NCBI RefSeq assembly: GCF_000368145.1
Contig: NZ_KB849285.1
Span: 243,650-307,649 of the forward strand
DNA from: Acinetobacter guillouiae CIP 63.46
Lineage (GTDB): Bacteria > Pseudomonadota > Gammaproteobacteria > Pseudomonadales > Moraxellaceae
Direction of reading: 5' to 3'
DNA: 64,000 bases
Positions within the stretch are counted from its first letter, which is position 1; each line of letters opens with the position of its first letter. A program made the position numbers and the translations under genes. A model generated the notes under the pieces. The model saw only the letters and a program-made list of their open reading frames with translations. It was not told where the DNA came from and did not search any database. Positions 7,963-16,840 of the stretch are shown here, piece by piece.

Positions 7963-10095
7963 TCAGATAATCTTTCCATGTGGAATTTGATCAATTAACT
8001 TTTGCGGTGCTTTAAAACGTTCGCCATATTTTGCTTCAAGCGAGTTCGCTCGAACTAGAGCTTTTTCTAAACCATACTGATTTAAGAATTGAATCGCACC
8101 ACCCGTCCACGGCGCAAAGCCAATACCAAAAATCGAACCAATATTGGCATCAATCACAGATTCCAAGACATGCTCTTCATAGCAACGTAAGGTATCTAAA
8201 GCTTGAACAAATAGGAAACGGTCGATCATTTCCTGCTCAGAAATATCAACATTTTTCGTCCAATGGCTTAAGCCATCCCAAAGATGCTTTTTACCACCTT
8301 CTGGATACTCATAAAAACCAGCACCTGCAGCCTTGCCTTTACGTTCAAAGGTGTGAATCATGGTTTCAATAACATCATCAGCACCTGAAAGTGGTAAATC
8401 CTTACCTTCAGCCTGAAGTGCTTTACGGGTTTCTTTGGCCACATGCTCAGAAAGCGTTAATGCCACTTCATCTTGAATCGCCAATGGGCCCACTGGCATA
8501 CCTGCTTTTAGTGCTGCCATCTCAATACGTGCAGGATGTACGCCCTCGTGCAGTAAACGTAGACCTTCTTGCACAAATGTACCAAACACACGGCTGGTGA
8601 AGAAACCACGGCTATCATTGACCACAATTGGCGTTTTGCCAATTTGTTGCACATAGTCATAGGCTTTTGCTAAGGTTTCAGCAGAGGTATTTTTACCTTT
8701 GATGATTTCAACCAATTGCATTTTATCGACAGGACTAAAGAAATGTAGACCAATAAAATGCGTATCATCTTTAGAGGCTTTGGCTAAACCCGTGATCGGT
8801 AATGTTGATGTATTTGAGGCCATTACACCATTATTGGCAAGAAATTGTTCCGCTTCTTGAGTCACTTTGGCTTTTAATTCTTGGTTTTCAAAAACAGCTT
8901 CGATAATCAAATCACAGCCTTTTAAGTCTTCTGCAGATGCCGTTGCGGTAATCAAACTTAAAACTTGATCACGTTTTTCCGCGCTCATACGACCTTGCGA
9001 AACACGTTTATCCAATAGTTTTTGACTATAGGCTTTACCCTTTTCAGCATTTTCCACAGAGACATCTTTTAGCACAACTTGAATGCCTTTGATTGCTGTC
9101 GAATATGCAATACCCGCGCCCATCATGCCTGCACCAAGTACACCCACTTTGGTCGCTTGCCACTTGGCAATGTTTTTAGGACGACTTGCACCTGCTTTAA
9201 TTGCATTCAAACCATGCCAGAATGTTCCAATCATATTCTTGGCAACTTGCCCTGTTGCAAGATAAGTGAAGTAACGGCCCTCTATTCGGAAAGCTGTATC
9301 TACATCAACTTGGGCGCCTTCCACTGCGGCAGCCATAATCGCTTCAGGCGCTGGATAACAGCCCTTGGTTTTATCACGTAGCATTGCCGGTGCAATTGCC
9401 AGAATCTGAGCAACCGCAGGTGTTTTAGGATCACCACCCGGAATTTTATAGCCTTTCACATCATAAGGCTGTTGAGATTTTGGATTGGCTTTGATCCAAG
9501 CAATCGCTTTGTCCAGCATGTCTTGCTCGCTATCCGCAAGCTCATTGACCAAACCTAAAGACTTGGCTTTATCTACCCCGAATTGCTTACCTTCCATAAG
9601 GAATGGGAATGCATTCTGTAAACCCAGCAGGCGTACCATACGCACCACACCACCGCCACCGGGAAGTAAGCCCAGTGTTACTTCAGGTAAACCTAATTTG
9701 GTTTTTGGATCATTTAAAGCAATACGATAATGACAACTTAAAGCAATTTCCCAACCACCACCTAGCGCTGTACCATTAATCGCCGCAACCACAGGAACAC
9801 CTAATGTATCAATCGTACGAAGATCACCTTTTAGCTTGGCAGTCATATTAAAGAATTCAGTGGCATGTTCTGGCGTTGCCTCAATCAGCTCGTCCAAATC
9901 ACCGCCGGCAAAAAAAGTTTTTTTCGCAGAACGATAAATCACACCTTTTAAATCTGTTTCAGATTTAAGTTTAGACACAACATTTTCTAAAGCCACACGA
10001 AAATCAGCGTTCATGGTATTTGCAGACTGGTTTGGAGAATCCATCGTTAAAATAACAATGCCATCCGCATTTTTTTCATATTGAATTGCACTCAT
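7963..10095 (-). CDS. Multifunctional fatty acid oxidation protein: enoyl-CoA hydratase / 3-hydroxyacyl-CoA dehydrogenase
   Basis: FadB/FadJ-like two-domain enzyme of beta-oxidation, 710 residues, cytoplasmic. Residues 1-190 are a crotonase domain with the oxyanion segments GGDLDEL and ALGGGWE; the two hydratase glutamates are kept (GGGWE near 115, GLPEV near 137). The dehydrogenase half starts near 315 with the NAD-binding VGVLGAGMMGAGIA, has the catalytic His in GLHFFSPVDKMQLVE, and the C-terminal helical domain with GFFTSRVFGTF. Start ATG 10095 has GGAG seven bases upstream. It follows a thiolase gene by 11 bases, so the pair forms an alpha-beta unit. Gene order (thiolase first) and N-terminus differ from canonical fadBA, so I leave the symbol empty. 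Confidence 0.92.
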   Translation of the reverse strand: MSAIQYEKNADGIVILTMDSPNQSANTMNADFRVALENVVSKLKSETDLKGVIYRSAKKTFFAGGDLDELIEATPEHATEFFNMTAKLKGDLRTIDTLGVPVVAAINGTALGGGWEIALSCHYRIALNDPKTKLGLPEVTLGLLPGGGGVVRMVRLLGLQNAFPFLMEGKQFGVDKAKSLGLVNELADSEQDMLDKAIAWIKANPKSQQPYDVKGYKIPGGDPKTPAVAQILAIAPAMLRDKTKGCYPAPEAIMAAAVEGAQVDVDTAFRIEGRYFTYLATGQVAKNMIGTFWHGLNAIKAGASRPKNIAKWQATKVGVLGAGMMGAGIAYSTAIKGIQVVLKDVSVENAEKGKAYSQKLLDKRVSQGRMSAEKRDQVLSLITATASAEDLKGCDLIIEAVFENQELKAKVTQEAEQFLANNGVMASNTSTLPITGLAKASKDDTHFIGLHFFSPVDKMQLVEIIKGKNTSAETLAKAYDYVQQIGKTPIVVNDSRGFFTSRVFGTFVQEGLRLLHEGVHPARIEMAALKAGMPVGPLAIQDEVALTLSEHVAKETRKALQAEGKDLPLSGADDVIETMIHTFERKGKAAGAGFYEYPEGGKKHLWDGLSHWTKNVDISEQEMIDRFLFVQALDTLRCYEEHVLESVIDANIGSIFGIGFAPWTGGAIQFLNQYGLEKALVRANSLEAKYGERFKAPQKLIDQIPHGKII

Positions 10096-10106
10096 TATTA
10101 TTCTCC

Positions 10107-11312
10107 TTATACCAACTCAATAATGGTCGCAATACCCATGCCACCACCTACACACAATGTTGCTAGACCACGTTTTTTACCCTGACGTTCTAATTCATCA
10201 AGCAGCGTACCAAGAATCATTGCCCCTGTTGCGCCCAATGGATGCCCCATTGCAATCGCGCCCCCATTTACATTGACCTTTTCAGCAGGAACTTTAAGTT
10301 CAGTCATAAAACGCATCACCACAGATGCAAAGGCTTCATTCACTTCAAAGAGGTCAATATCGTCTATGCTGAGACCTGCTTTTGCCAGCGCCTTACGCGC
10401 AGCAGGTGCAGGGCCTGTGAGCATGATGGTTGGATCTGTTCCAACCAATGCCGTTGCCAACACTTTTGCACGAGGTTTTAAACCTTGTTCTTTGACTGCT
10501 TTTTCAGAAGCAATCAGCACCACAGCTGCGCCATCTACGATGCCCGATGAGTTTCCAGCATGATGTACATGGTTAATTTTTTGCGCTTCTGGATATTGTT
10601 GTAATGCAATCGCATCAAAGCCCATTCCACCCATCATTTCAAAACTTGGATTGAGTTTAGCCAAGCCTTCAGCAGTTGTGGTCGGTTTAATGAATTCATC
10701 TTTGTCAAGAATCGTAACACCAGCTTTATCTTTAACCGCAACCACAGACTGATCAAAGCGTCCCGCTGCCTGTGCAGCAGCAGCTTTACGTTGTGAGTTG
10801 GCAGCAAACTCATCCACATCTGTACGGCTATAGCCATCAAGTGTGGCGATTAAATCCGCGCCAATCCCTTGAGGAACAAAATGTGATTTTAAATTTGTTT
10901 CAGGATCCAGTGCCCAAGGCCCGCCATCAGAACCCATTGGAATACGTGACATAGACTCTACGCCACCAGCAACAACAATATCTTCCCAGCCTGAACGTAC
11001 TTTTTGTGCAGCCATATTGACAGCTTCAAGACCTGAAGCACAGAAACGGTTGATTTGCACACCAGCAACATCATTGTCCCAGCCTGCCGCAATTGCAGCA
11101 GTTTTAGCAATATCACCGCCTTGATCGGCAATTGGTGTTACACAACCCAGTACGATATCGTCTACTTTTGAAGTATCAAGCTGATGACGATCTTTCAATT
11201 CATTGAGCAATGTGGTTAATAATGTAATTGGTTTCACTTCATACAGTGAACCATCTTTTTTTCCTTTTCCGCGTGGTGTGCGAATGGCATCAATGATGTA
11301 AGCCTCGCTCAT
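10107..11312 (-). CDS. Acetyl-CoA C-acyltransferase (thiolase)
   Basis: Thiolase of 401 residues that would cleave 3-ketoacyl-CoA to acetyl-CoA and a shortened acyl-CoA. The nucleophilic Cys is in [12 protein letters not shown] near residue 90, the catalytic His in [15 protein letters not shown] near 355, and the second Cys in [11 protein letters not shown] near 387; NEAFA is also intact. Start ATG 11312 has AAGGA six bases before it. It is the first gene of a two-gene unit with the downstream FadB-like enzyme, with an 11-base gap. Sequence style is closer to FadI/AtoB-type 400-residue thiolases than to the 390-residue FadA. Substrate chain length cannot be read from sequence. Confidence 0.92.
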   Translation of the reverse strand: MSEAYIIDAIRTPRGKGKKDGSLYEVKPITLLTTLLNELKDRHQLDTSKVDDIVLGCVTPIADQGGDIAKTAAIAAGWDNDVAGVQINRFCASGLEAVNMAAQKVRSGWEDIVVAGGVESMSRIPMGSDGGPWALDPETNLKSHFVPQGIGADLIATLDGYSRTDVDEFAANSQRKAAAAQAAGRFDQSVVAVKDKAGVTILDKDEFIKPTTTAEGLAKLNPSFEMMGGMGFDAIALQQYPEAQKINHVHHAGNSSGIVDGAAVVLIASEKAVKEQGLKPRAKVLATALVGTDPTIMLTGPAPAARKALAKAGLSIDDIDLFEVNEAFASVVMRFMTELKVPAEKVNVNGGAIAMGHPLGATGAMILGTLLDELERQGKKRGLATLCVGGGMGIATIIELV

Positions 11313-11465
11313 AGCTGTTCCTTCTTATGACTTCTAGGTTGTTATCTGCTTTGAGTGTACGTTATAAAGTTAAGAGTTCAATGACGAGAACGAAATAGTC
11401 AGTTGATATTTTTTGTCAATTGGCTGGTTCGTTCTGAATGGGAAAACGAAAACAAATCGCGTATT

Positions 11466-11984
11466 TCAATTAAGTGCCAATCTCATTGCACATCTGCTGT
11501 TACGAGAAAAACCATATGCAACTTCATGCTCAAGTTTATGCTCAAGATAGAGAGGCATATCAAGCGCATTGATCTTTTCAAAGCCTAATTTTTCATAAAA
11601 TGGTCGATTCCAAATCACATCATGAAAGGTGGTTAATGTCACAGCATCACAGCCCTCTCCCTGAGCAGTAGCAATCACATATTCAATCAATTGCCGACCA
11701 ATCCCTTGTTTTTGAAATGCGGCACTCACATCTAACTCGATGATATATAAATCAAGTGCTTGTCTTTCTGCATATAAAAAGCCTGTTGCTTGATTCTTTT
11801 GATTAATCGCAACAAATGCATAAGCAGAAGAAATCAATTGCAAATGATCTTGCGCTGACAACACTGGGCTTTCGGCAAGCCAAGATAACTCGGGAATACT
11901 TGAAAATGCTTGTGTAGCAGACTTTTCTATTTCGATCAGTTGCGCTATATCCGAAGGGTCAATTTTTCTAATCAAACATGTCAT
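11466..11984 (-). CDS. GNAT-family N-acetyltransferase
   Basis: A 172-residue acetyltransferase of the GNAT fold, probably cytoplasmic, using acetyl-CoA to acetylate an amine. The acetyl-CoA-binding motif A is seen as LDVSAAFQKQGIGRQLIEYVI (residues about 90-112), followed by the C-terminal NRPFYEKLGFEK strand-turn that closes the fold. The N-terminus (IRKIDPSDIAQLIEIEKSATQAF) is the usual first strand and helix. About 25 residues after LEHKLEHE form a short tail (VAYGFSRNSRCAMRLALN) that resembles substrate-specific extensions in other GNATs. Substrate unknown. It sits alone, 153 bases from the convergently oriented end of the thiolase gene's promoter region, and just downstream of a second, broken GNAT gene. 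Confidence 0.85.
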   Translation of the reverse strand: MTCLIRKIDPSDIAQLIEIEKSATQAFSSIPELSWLAESPVLSAQDHLQLISSAYAFVAINQKNQATGFLYAERQALDLYIIELDVSAAFQKQGIGRQLIEYVIATAQGEGCDAVTLTTFHDVIWNRPFYEKLGFEKINALDMPLYLEHKLEHEVAYGFSRNSRCAMRLALN

Positions 11985-12107
11985 CTATATATCCAGTATA
12001 AAAATATTTAAATATCATCTAACTAATTAGCTCAAACCTAAAATAAGCAGGTCCGATATTCTCTTTTTTCATAATCATCACAATCATAGCGAAGATTATT
12101 CAATGCG

Positions 12108-12568
12108 CTATTGAGTGGATAAATCTAAATGATAGAACTGATTGAAATCAGACTCTTGATATTCTGAAAAAGAAGCACCTTTGATAAAGCCAAATTTTTT
12201 ATACAAGCAAATTGCGGGTTCAAAAGATGAATGTGTTCCCGTTTCCAAACTCAATTTTTGGTATTCACGTTGTTGTGCAATCAATAAAAGATGTTTCAGC
12301 ATTTCTGTTGCAGCACCTTTACGTAAATGTTTGGGATGTGTCCGCATAGACTTTAATTCAGCATGTGTAGATGACAACTCTTGAATTGCACCACAAGCTA
12401 AAAGTTCATTTTGTTCCCAAAGGGTAAAAAGCTAATTTCGGGTTGTTGTAACGCAGTTAGATCTAATGCAAAACTATGCTCAATCGGTGAGTCTTCATGC
12501 ATACCATGTAAATGAATTCTGAGTAAATCTTGTACTTGCACATCATCAAACTCAGCAAGTCTAATCAT
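12108..12568 (-). pseudogene. GNAT-family N-acetyltransferase, interrupted by a frameshift
   Basis: Two overlapping reading frames together make one complete GNAT protein of about 153 residues. The first frame starts at ATG 12568 (MIRLAEFDDVQVQDLL) and reaches PEISF before going out of frame into a stop. The second frame continues with LWEQNELLACGAIQEL and then MRTHPKHLRKGAATEMLKHLL (acetyl-CoA motif) and CLYKKFGF to the normal end. The junction is at a run of five A on the plus strand (12426-12430). Adding one base there restores FFTLWEQNELLACG, the expected second beta-strand region. Either a recent inactivating deletion or a homopolymer error in the assembly. The downstream frame alone (89 residues) lacks the N-terminal half and would not fold as an enzyme. 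Confidence 0.85.
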
Positions 12569-12648
12569 TTTTTAATACCCTATTCTTGAAAATTCTTTCA
12601 CTTTATCGCTTATATCTTACAAGAAATTTTAGGTGAAATGATCAGGCA

Positions 12649-12676
12649 TAAAAAAGCCCAAGTATCACTTGGGCTT
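12649..12676 (-). terminator. Rho-independent terminator after the AraC/OruR-like gene
   Basis: Stem AAGCCCAAGT / ACTTGGGCTT with a 3-base loop (12654-12676), preceded on the plus strand by an A-run that becomes the U-tract of the minus-strand transcript. Confidence 0.85.
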
Positions 12677-12715
12677 AGGATCAGCAAAATTACTTTTGAA
12701 TTCATCTATGTCGAA

Positions 12716-13726
12716 TTAATGATAACCATGCAATTGACGATAAAGCCCTGGGGTAACCCCTGTCCATTTTTTAAATGCGCGATGGAAGGTACTGGTTTCA
12801 CTAAAGCCCACTTGTTGTGCTACATCTTCCAATGTTAAATCCGGATTTAACAACAAATGAATCGCAGCATCTCGACGTAAGGCGTCTTTAACACCTTGGT
12901 AACTCTTACCTTCTGCTGCCAAGCGACGGCGCAAGGTTTGTGGTGATAAATACAACATTGAAGCCACATCATTTAAGGTTGGCATTTCTTCACCAATTTG
13001 ACTCTTTAAGACTTCACGAATACGCGAAGTTAAAGAATTGGTATTTTTGAACTTCACCAAAAGCTGAGCAGGCGCAGCTTTTAAAAACTCTTCTAAACTT
13101 GCTTCATCCTGACGAATCGGTAAATCCAAATAGTCTGCGGCAAAAGTAATTTCAGTACGTGGCATATCAAATTGCATCACTGGTGCAAAGAACAGCGCAT
13201 CATACTCATCTGCATGATTTGGACGCGGGTAACCAAAATGTACCCGTTCTAAAGGAATACGACGTTCAATTAACCATGAAGCTAAACCATGCCAAATCAT
13301 CAACATACTTTCAGTAATAAAATGATCAGGGTCCATGGTTTTTGGAATCAATGGCACTAAACGCGCTTCATGTTTATCACGTTCAACCGCGACCGACCAT
13401 TCATCCCCAAATAATTTATAAAATTGTGATGATAACTCTAAAGCATCACCCAAAGTTTTAGCGTGGATAATCAATTGGCACATGATGGCAAAAGATCCCA
13501 AACGACGAGGTTGGATATCAAAGCCAACATGTTCATCTTGGGTCACCATCCACAGCATTTTCACAAAACGTGTATATTGCTCTGGTGAAATACGTGCTTT
13601 AGGTTGGCGAAGTAATTCTGCTTCTATGCCAACATGTGAAAGTAAGGTGTCAACGTCCATTCCTAGACGCTTCACACCTGTTAAGGCGGCATTCACAAAA
13701 TGGATACTGATCGTATCACGACTCAT
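12716..13726 (-). CDS. AraC-family transcriptional regulator (OruR-like)
   Basis: A 336-residue regulator. The N-terminal 200 residues fit the Arabinose_bd-type ligand domain (PF12625), with the family-typical ARISPEQYTRFVKMLW and FAIMCQLIIHAKTLGDAL segments. The C-terminal 90 residues contain two helix-turn-helix units: LNDVASMLYLSPQTLRRRLAAEG and LEDVAQQVGFSETSTFHRAFKKWTG. I chose ATG 13726 (MSRDTISIHF) because GAAGGA lies six bases upstream; the longer frame starting at 13762 has no such site. It is divergent from the CoA-transferase gene (212 bases between starts) and is a plausible regulator of that gene; fatty-acid catabolism genes nearby suggest an acyl or CoA-linked signal, which is inference only. 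Confidence 0.88.
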   Translation of the reverse strand: MSRDTISIHFVNAALTGVKRLGMDVDTLLSHVGIEAELLRQPKARISPEQYTRFVKMLWMVTQDEHVGFDIQPRRLGSFAIMCQLIIHAKTLGDALELSSQFYKLFGDEWSVAVERDKHEARLVPLIPKTMDPDHFITESMLMIWHGLASWLIERRIPLERVHFGYPRPNHADEYDALFFAPVMQFDMPRTEITFAADYLDLPIRQDEASLEEFLKAAPAQLLVKFKNTNSLTSRIREVLKSQIGEEMPTLNDVASMLYLSPQTLRRRLAAEGKSYQGVKDALRRDAAIHLLLNPDLTLEDVAQQVGFSETSTFHRAFKKWTGVTPGLYRQLHGYH

Positions 13727-13937
13727 GGTAAATCCTTCACTCTCTTTGATGTTCACTAACAATTGACCTAAATGACGCTAAAAAATGTTTTATTGGCGAT
13801 TTACAACAGTGCAGATCACCTTTTTACATCATAAATTGCCGAAATGATCAAGGTAAATGGCTGAACATGACATTGTTTTGTTAATTTTATATTTCTATTA
13901 TGGGTGTAAAATCAAGACAGTATTGGTAAAAACAATT

Positions 13938-15056
13938 ATGACAACAGCTTTAAAGGGATTGAAAGTACTCGATTTTTCCACTTTATTACCCGGTCCATTT
14001 GCAACTTTATACCTTGCAGACCTAGGTGCAGAAGTGATCCATATTGAATCGCCAACGCGTCCAGATCTGGTGCGCTTGTTCCCGCCTTATGCCAATGGAC
14101 AAGCGACTTCACACAGTTATCTCAACCGAAATAAACAATCCGTCACTTTAGATTTAAAAGATCCTGCCAGCATTGAGCAAGTTAAACAGAAGATTTCTGA
14201 GTTTGATATTGTCGTTGAACAATTTCGTCCGGGAGTGATGCAACGTTTGGGTTTGGATTATCAAACTTTGGCTGAAATTAACCCACGTTTAATTTACTGT
14301 TCAATTACGGGTTATGGCCAAACTGGCTCATATAAAGATAAAGCTGGACATGATATTAACTATATTGCCCTGTCTGGTATCGCAGGACACTGTGGTCGCC
14401 AAGACAGTGGACCACCGCCGATGGGGATTCAAATCGCAGATGTAGCAGGTGGTTCCTTACATGCTGTCATCGGTATTCTTGCTGCTGTAGTTGAACGCCA
14501 AAATAGTGGTCTGGGACAATATATTGATATTTCCATGACCGATTGTGTGGTTGGACTCAATAATATGGCAGCCGCAGCCAGTTTGGCGGGTGGTCAACAG
14601 CAGCAACGTGAATCTGAACAACTTAATGGCGGCACCTTTTATGATTATTATGAAACGGCCGATGCTCGTTACTTATCTATTGGTAGCTTAGAGCCACAAT
14701 TTATGACTGGACTGGCAAGCGCGTTAGAATTGCCAATCCTTCTACAAAAAGGTGCTTCTTTCGATACTGAAGATCGTCAAATGGTCAAGCAAGCGATTCG
14801 AGATAAAATTAAAAGTAAAAATCTGGCTGAATGGAATCAACTGTTTGAACAACTGGACGTTTGCGTAGAACCCGTACTGAGTTTAGATGAAGCACTACAG
14901 TCCCAAATTTCTCAACAACGCAATTGGGTGGTCAATGTGCCATTGAAGCCTAATTCTGATCAAACTGAACCACAGTTAGCCTGTCCAATTAAGTTTTCAA
15001 GATCACAAATGCAATATCACTATATTGGCCAACAACTGGGTGAAGGGAAATGGTAA
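13938..15056 (+). CDS. CaiB/BaiF-family CoA enzyme, probably alpha-methylacyl-CoA racemase-like
   Basis: Family III CoA-transferase fold, 372 residues from ATG 13938 (MTTALKGLKVLDFS); the longer open frame from 13857 adds 27 residues unlike the family. N-terminal signature LLPGPFATLYLADLGAEVIHIE is present. Two segments favour the racemase branch: AGHDINYIALSG, matching the catalytic His region of bacterial alpha-methylacyl-CoA racemase (His126 in the mycobacterial enzyme), and IQIADVAGGS, matching its Asp156 region. Such enzymes epimerise 2-methyl branched acyl-CoAs so that beta-oxidation can proceed, which would fit the beta-oxidation genes 3-4 kb away. A true CoA transferase remains possible. 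Divergent from an AraC-type regulator. Confidence 0.83.
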   Translation: MTTALKGLKVLDFSTLLPGPFATLYLADLGAEVIHIESPTRPDLVRLFPPYANGQATSHSYLNRNKQSVTLDLKDPASIEQVKQKISEFDIVVEQFRPGVMQRLGLDYQTLAEINPRLIYCSITGYGQTGSYKDKAGHDINYIALSGIAGHCGRQDSGPPPMGIQIADVAGGSLHAVIGILAAVVERQNSGLGQYIDISMTDCVVGLNNMAAAASLAGGQQQQRESEQLNGGTFYDYYETADARYLSIGSLEPQFMTGLASALELPILLQKGASFDTEDRQMVKQAIRDKIKSKNLAEWNQLFEQLDVCVEPVLSLDEALQSQISQQRNWVVNVPLKPNSDQTEPQLACPIKFSRSQMQYHYIGQQLGEGKW

Positions 15057-15434
15057 TTGCCCATTTAATACAACACAATTCAAGTTAAATAAAATTACAA
15101 TTCTGTCATTTTACTTACAATTTGTATAATTTGTAACCTCAGCATCCTGTGTAATCTTAATTCTAAATACGTTACACAGGTAAGCTGATCTTTTCAGATC
15201 AATTTTAATCTATGGTTTTTCAATTAATTTTTAAATAAAATTTAGTAGTTTAAAAACAATAGATTAAATTGACCAAAAACACCCAAAAACCCAATATTCA
15301 TTTATTAAAAAATTATCACCATGAGATAAAATACTCACATTAATTACAATTAAAAGTCAAAAATAATAGATTTTTATACAAATATGAGAGTATTATAAAT
15401 AATTAGTTACAAAGTGTTATCAAGGTCACCAAAT
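15057..15434. other. Intergenic region upstream of the oprB-like gene
   Basis: About 380 very AT-rich bases with no gene. It contains a 9-bp perfect inverted repeat, CCTGTGTAA at 15146-15154 and TTACACAGG at 15172-15180 (17-base spacer). This could be a regulator site for the porin-glucose dehydrogenase unit or a weak terminator for the upstream gene. The rest holds the porin promoter, which I cannot place with confidence. Confidence 0.5.
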
Positions 15435-16688
15435 ATGAATAAATCTAAAGGTCACTTTTATTGGGCTATCAGCTTATTATCTTTATGTAGTTCTTTTCAA
15501 AGTGCTCATGCAGCTGAAGCATTTAATGCAGAAAGCCCATGGATGTTTGGTGATTGGAACGGAAAAAGAACCGAGCTCCAACAAAAAGGTTATGACTTCA
15601 GCTTCGGCTATACCGGCGAATTAGCCACCTTATTAGATTCAAAAAACCATTCAAGCCATGGTACTGAGTATGCAGATCAGTTTGCGATTGGTAGTCATGT
15701 AGACTTGGAAAAAGTGCTTGGATGGAAAGACACTGAAGCCCAAATCACCATCACTGAACGTAATGGTCGTTCATTGTCGCAAACTTCTGATGCCCTTGCA
15801 GGACAACTCAGCTCAACCCAAGAAGTTTGGGGTCGCGGTCAAACTTGGCGCTTAACTGATTTTTGGATCAAGAAAAAATTCTTTGAGCAAAAATTAGATA
15901 TTAAAGTGGGTCGTTTTGGCGAAGGCGAGGATTTTAACAGCTTTGACTGTGATTTTCAAAACCTTGCACTTTGTGGCTCTCAAGTGGGTAACTGGGTAGG
16001 CGACCAATGGTATAACTGGCCTGTTAGCCAATGGGCTGCGCGAGTTAAATATAACATCCAACCTGACTTATATGCTCAAGTCGGTGCTTATGAATACAAT
16101 CCTGAAAACTTAGAACGTGGCAAGGGGTTTAACTTAAGTACAGACGGTTCACATGGTGCAATTATTCCTGCGGAAGTGGTTTGGCAACCAAAACTCAGTG
16201 CTGCAAAATTGCCAGGCGAATATCGTTTGGGCTATTACTATAGTACTGTCGATGCACAACGCATTAAAAATCCAAATGAAACAGATCATAAACAAGGTGG
16301 ATGGCTGGTTGCCAAGCAACAATTTACAGCACACCACGGTGATGCACGTCGTGGCTTAACTGGTTTCATTAATTTAACCATTCATGACTCAGACACAAAC
16401 ACTGTCGACAATATGCAAAATATTGGACTGGTCTATAAAGGTCCTTTCGATGCGCGCCCTCAAGATGATGTCGCAATCGGTTTTTCTCGTATCAGCATCA
16501 ACAATGATGTGAACGATACTCAAATTCGTCAACAAGATGAAGAGTACAACACTGAAATTTACTACGGTGTACATGCAACAAATTGGCTGACGATCCGTCC
16601 AAATGTGCAATATATTCGTCATGTTGGGGCATATAAAGATGGCGAAAATGCATGGGTTGGCGGTATCAAATTCCAAACTGCATTCTAG
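15435..16688 (+). CDS. oprB: OprB-family carbohydrate-selective porin
   Basis: Outer-membrane channel of 417 residues for sugar uptake into the periplasm. ATG 15435 gives a clean signal peptide (MNKSKGHFYWAISLLSLCSS...SAHA, cleavage before AEAF) with AAGG nine bases upstream; a GTG at 15414 is an alternative but adds residues in front of the signal. Mature sequence begins ESPWMFGDWNGKRTELQQKGYDFSFGYTGE, the OprB-type start, and continues as amphipathic beta-strands rich in Trp, Tyr and Gly, ending in an aromatic residue (KFQTAF), as outer-membrane barrels do. The downstream gene is glucose dehydrogenase, so the porin most likely feeds glucose or other aldoses to the periplasmic oxidation site. 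Confidence 0.92.
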   Translation: MNKSKGHFYWAISLLSLCSSFQSAHAAEAFNAESPWMFGDWNGKRTELQQKGYDFSFGYTGELATLLDSKNHSSHGTEYADQFAIGSHVDLEKVLGWKDTEAQITITERNGRSLSQTSDALAGQLSSTQEVWGRGQTWRLTDFWIKKKFFEQKLDIKVGRFGEGEDFNSFDCDFQNLALCGSQVGNWVGDQWYNWPVSQWAARVKYNIQPDLYAQVGAYEYNPENLERGKGFNLSTDGSHGAIIPAEVVWQPKLSAAKLPGEYRLGYYYSTVDAQRIKNPNETDHKQGGWLVAKQQFTAHHGDARRGLTGFINLTIHDSDTNTVDNMQNIGLVYKGPFDARPQDDVAIGFSRISINNDVNDTQIRQQDEEYNTEIYYGVHATNWLTIRPNVQYIRHVGAYKDGENAWVGGIKFQTAF

Positions 16689-16840
16689 TGTTATAGATCA
16701 TAAATATTTCGATGCAATTTTAACTCTTCTCTCCCCTCGCATCGAAATATTTAAAATCTAAAAATTTAAACAATGTGCTTCATCAATCCTCAATGGAAAG
16801 GTAAAGCATAAAAAATTAATCAAATAGATAGGTGGTCAAT

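Noticed and set aside
7963-11312. Canonical fadBA operon
   Set aside because: Thiolase is first and the alpha subunit has a different N-terminus; enzymes are right but the symbols fadB and fadA are not safe.
16149-16676. Reverse-strand frames inside the OprB gene
   Set aside because: Overlap the strongly supported porin frame and lack start context.
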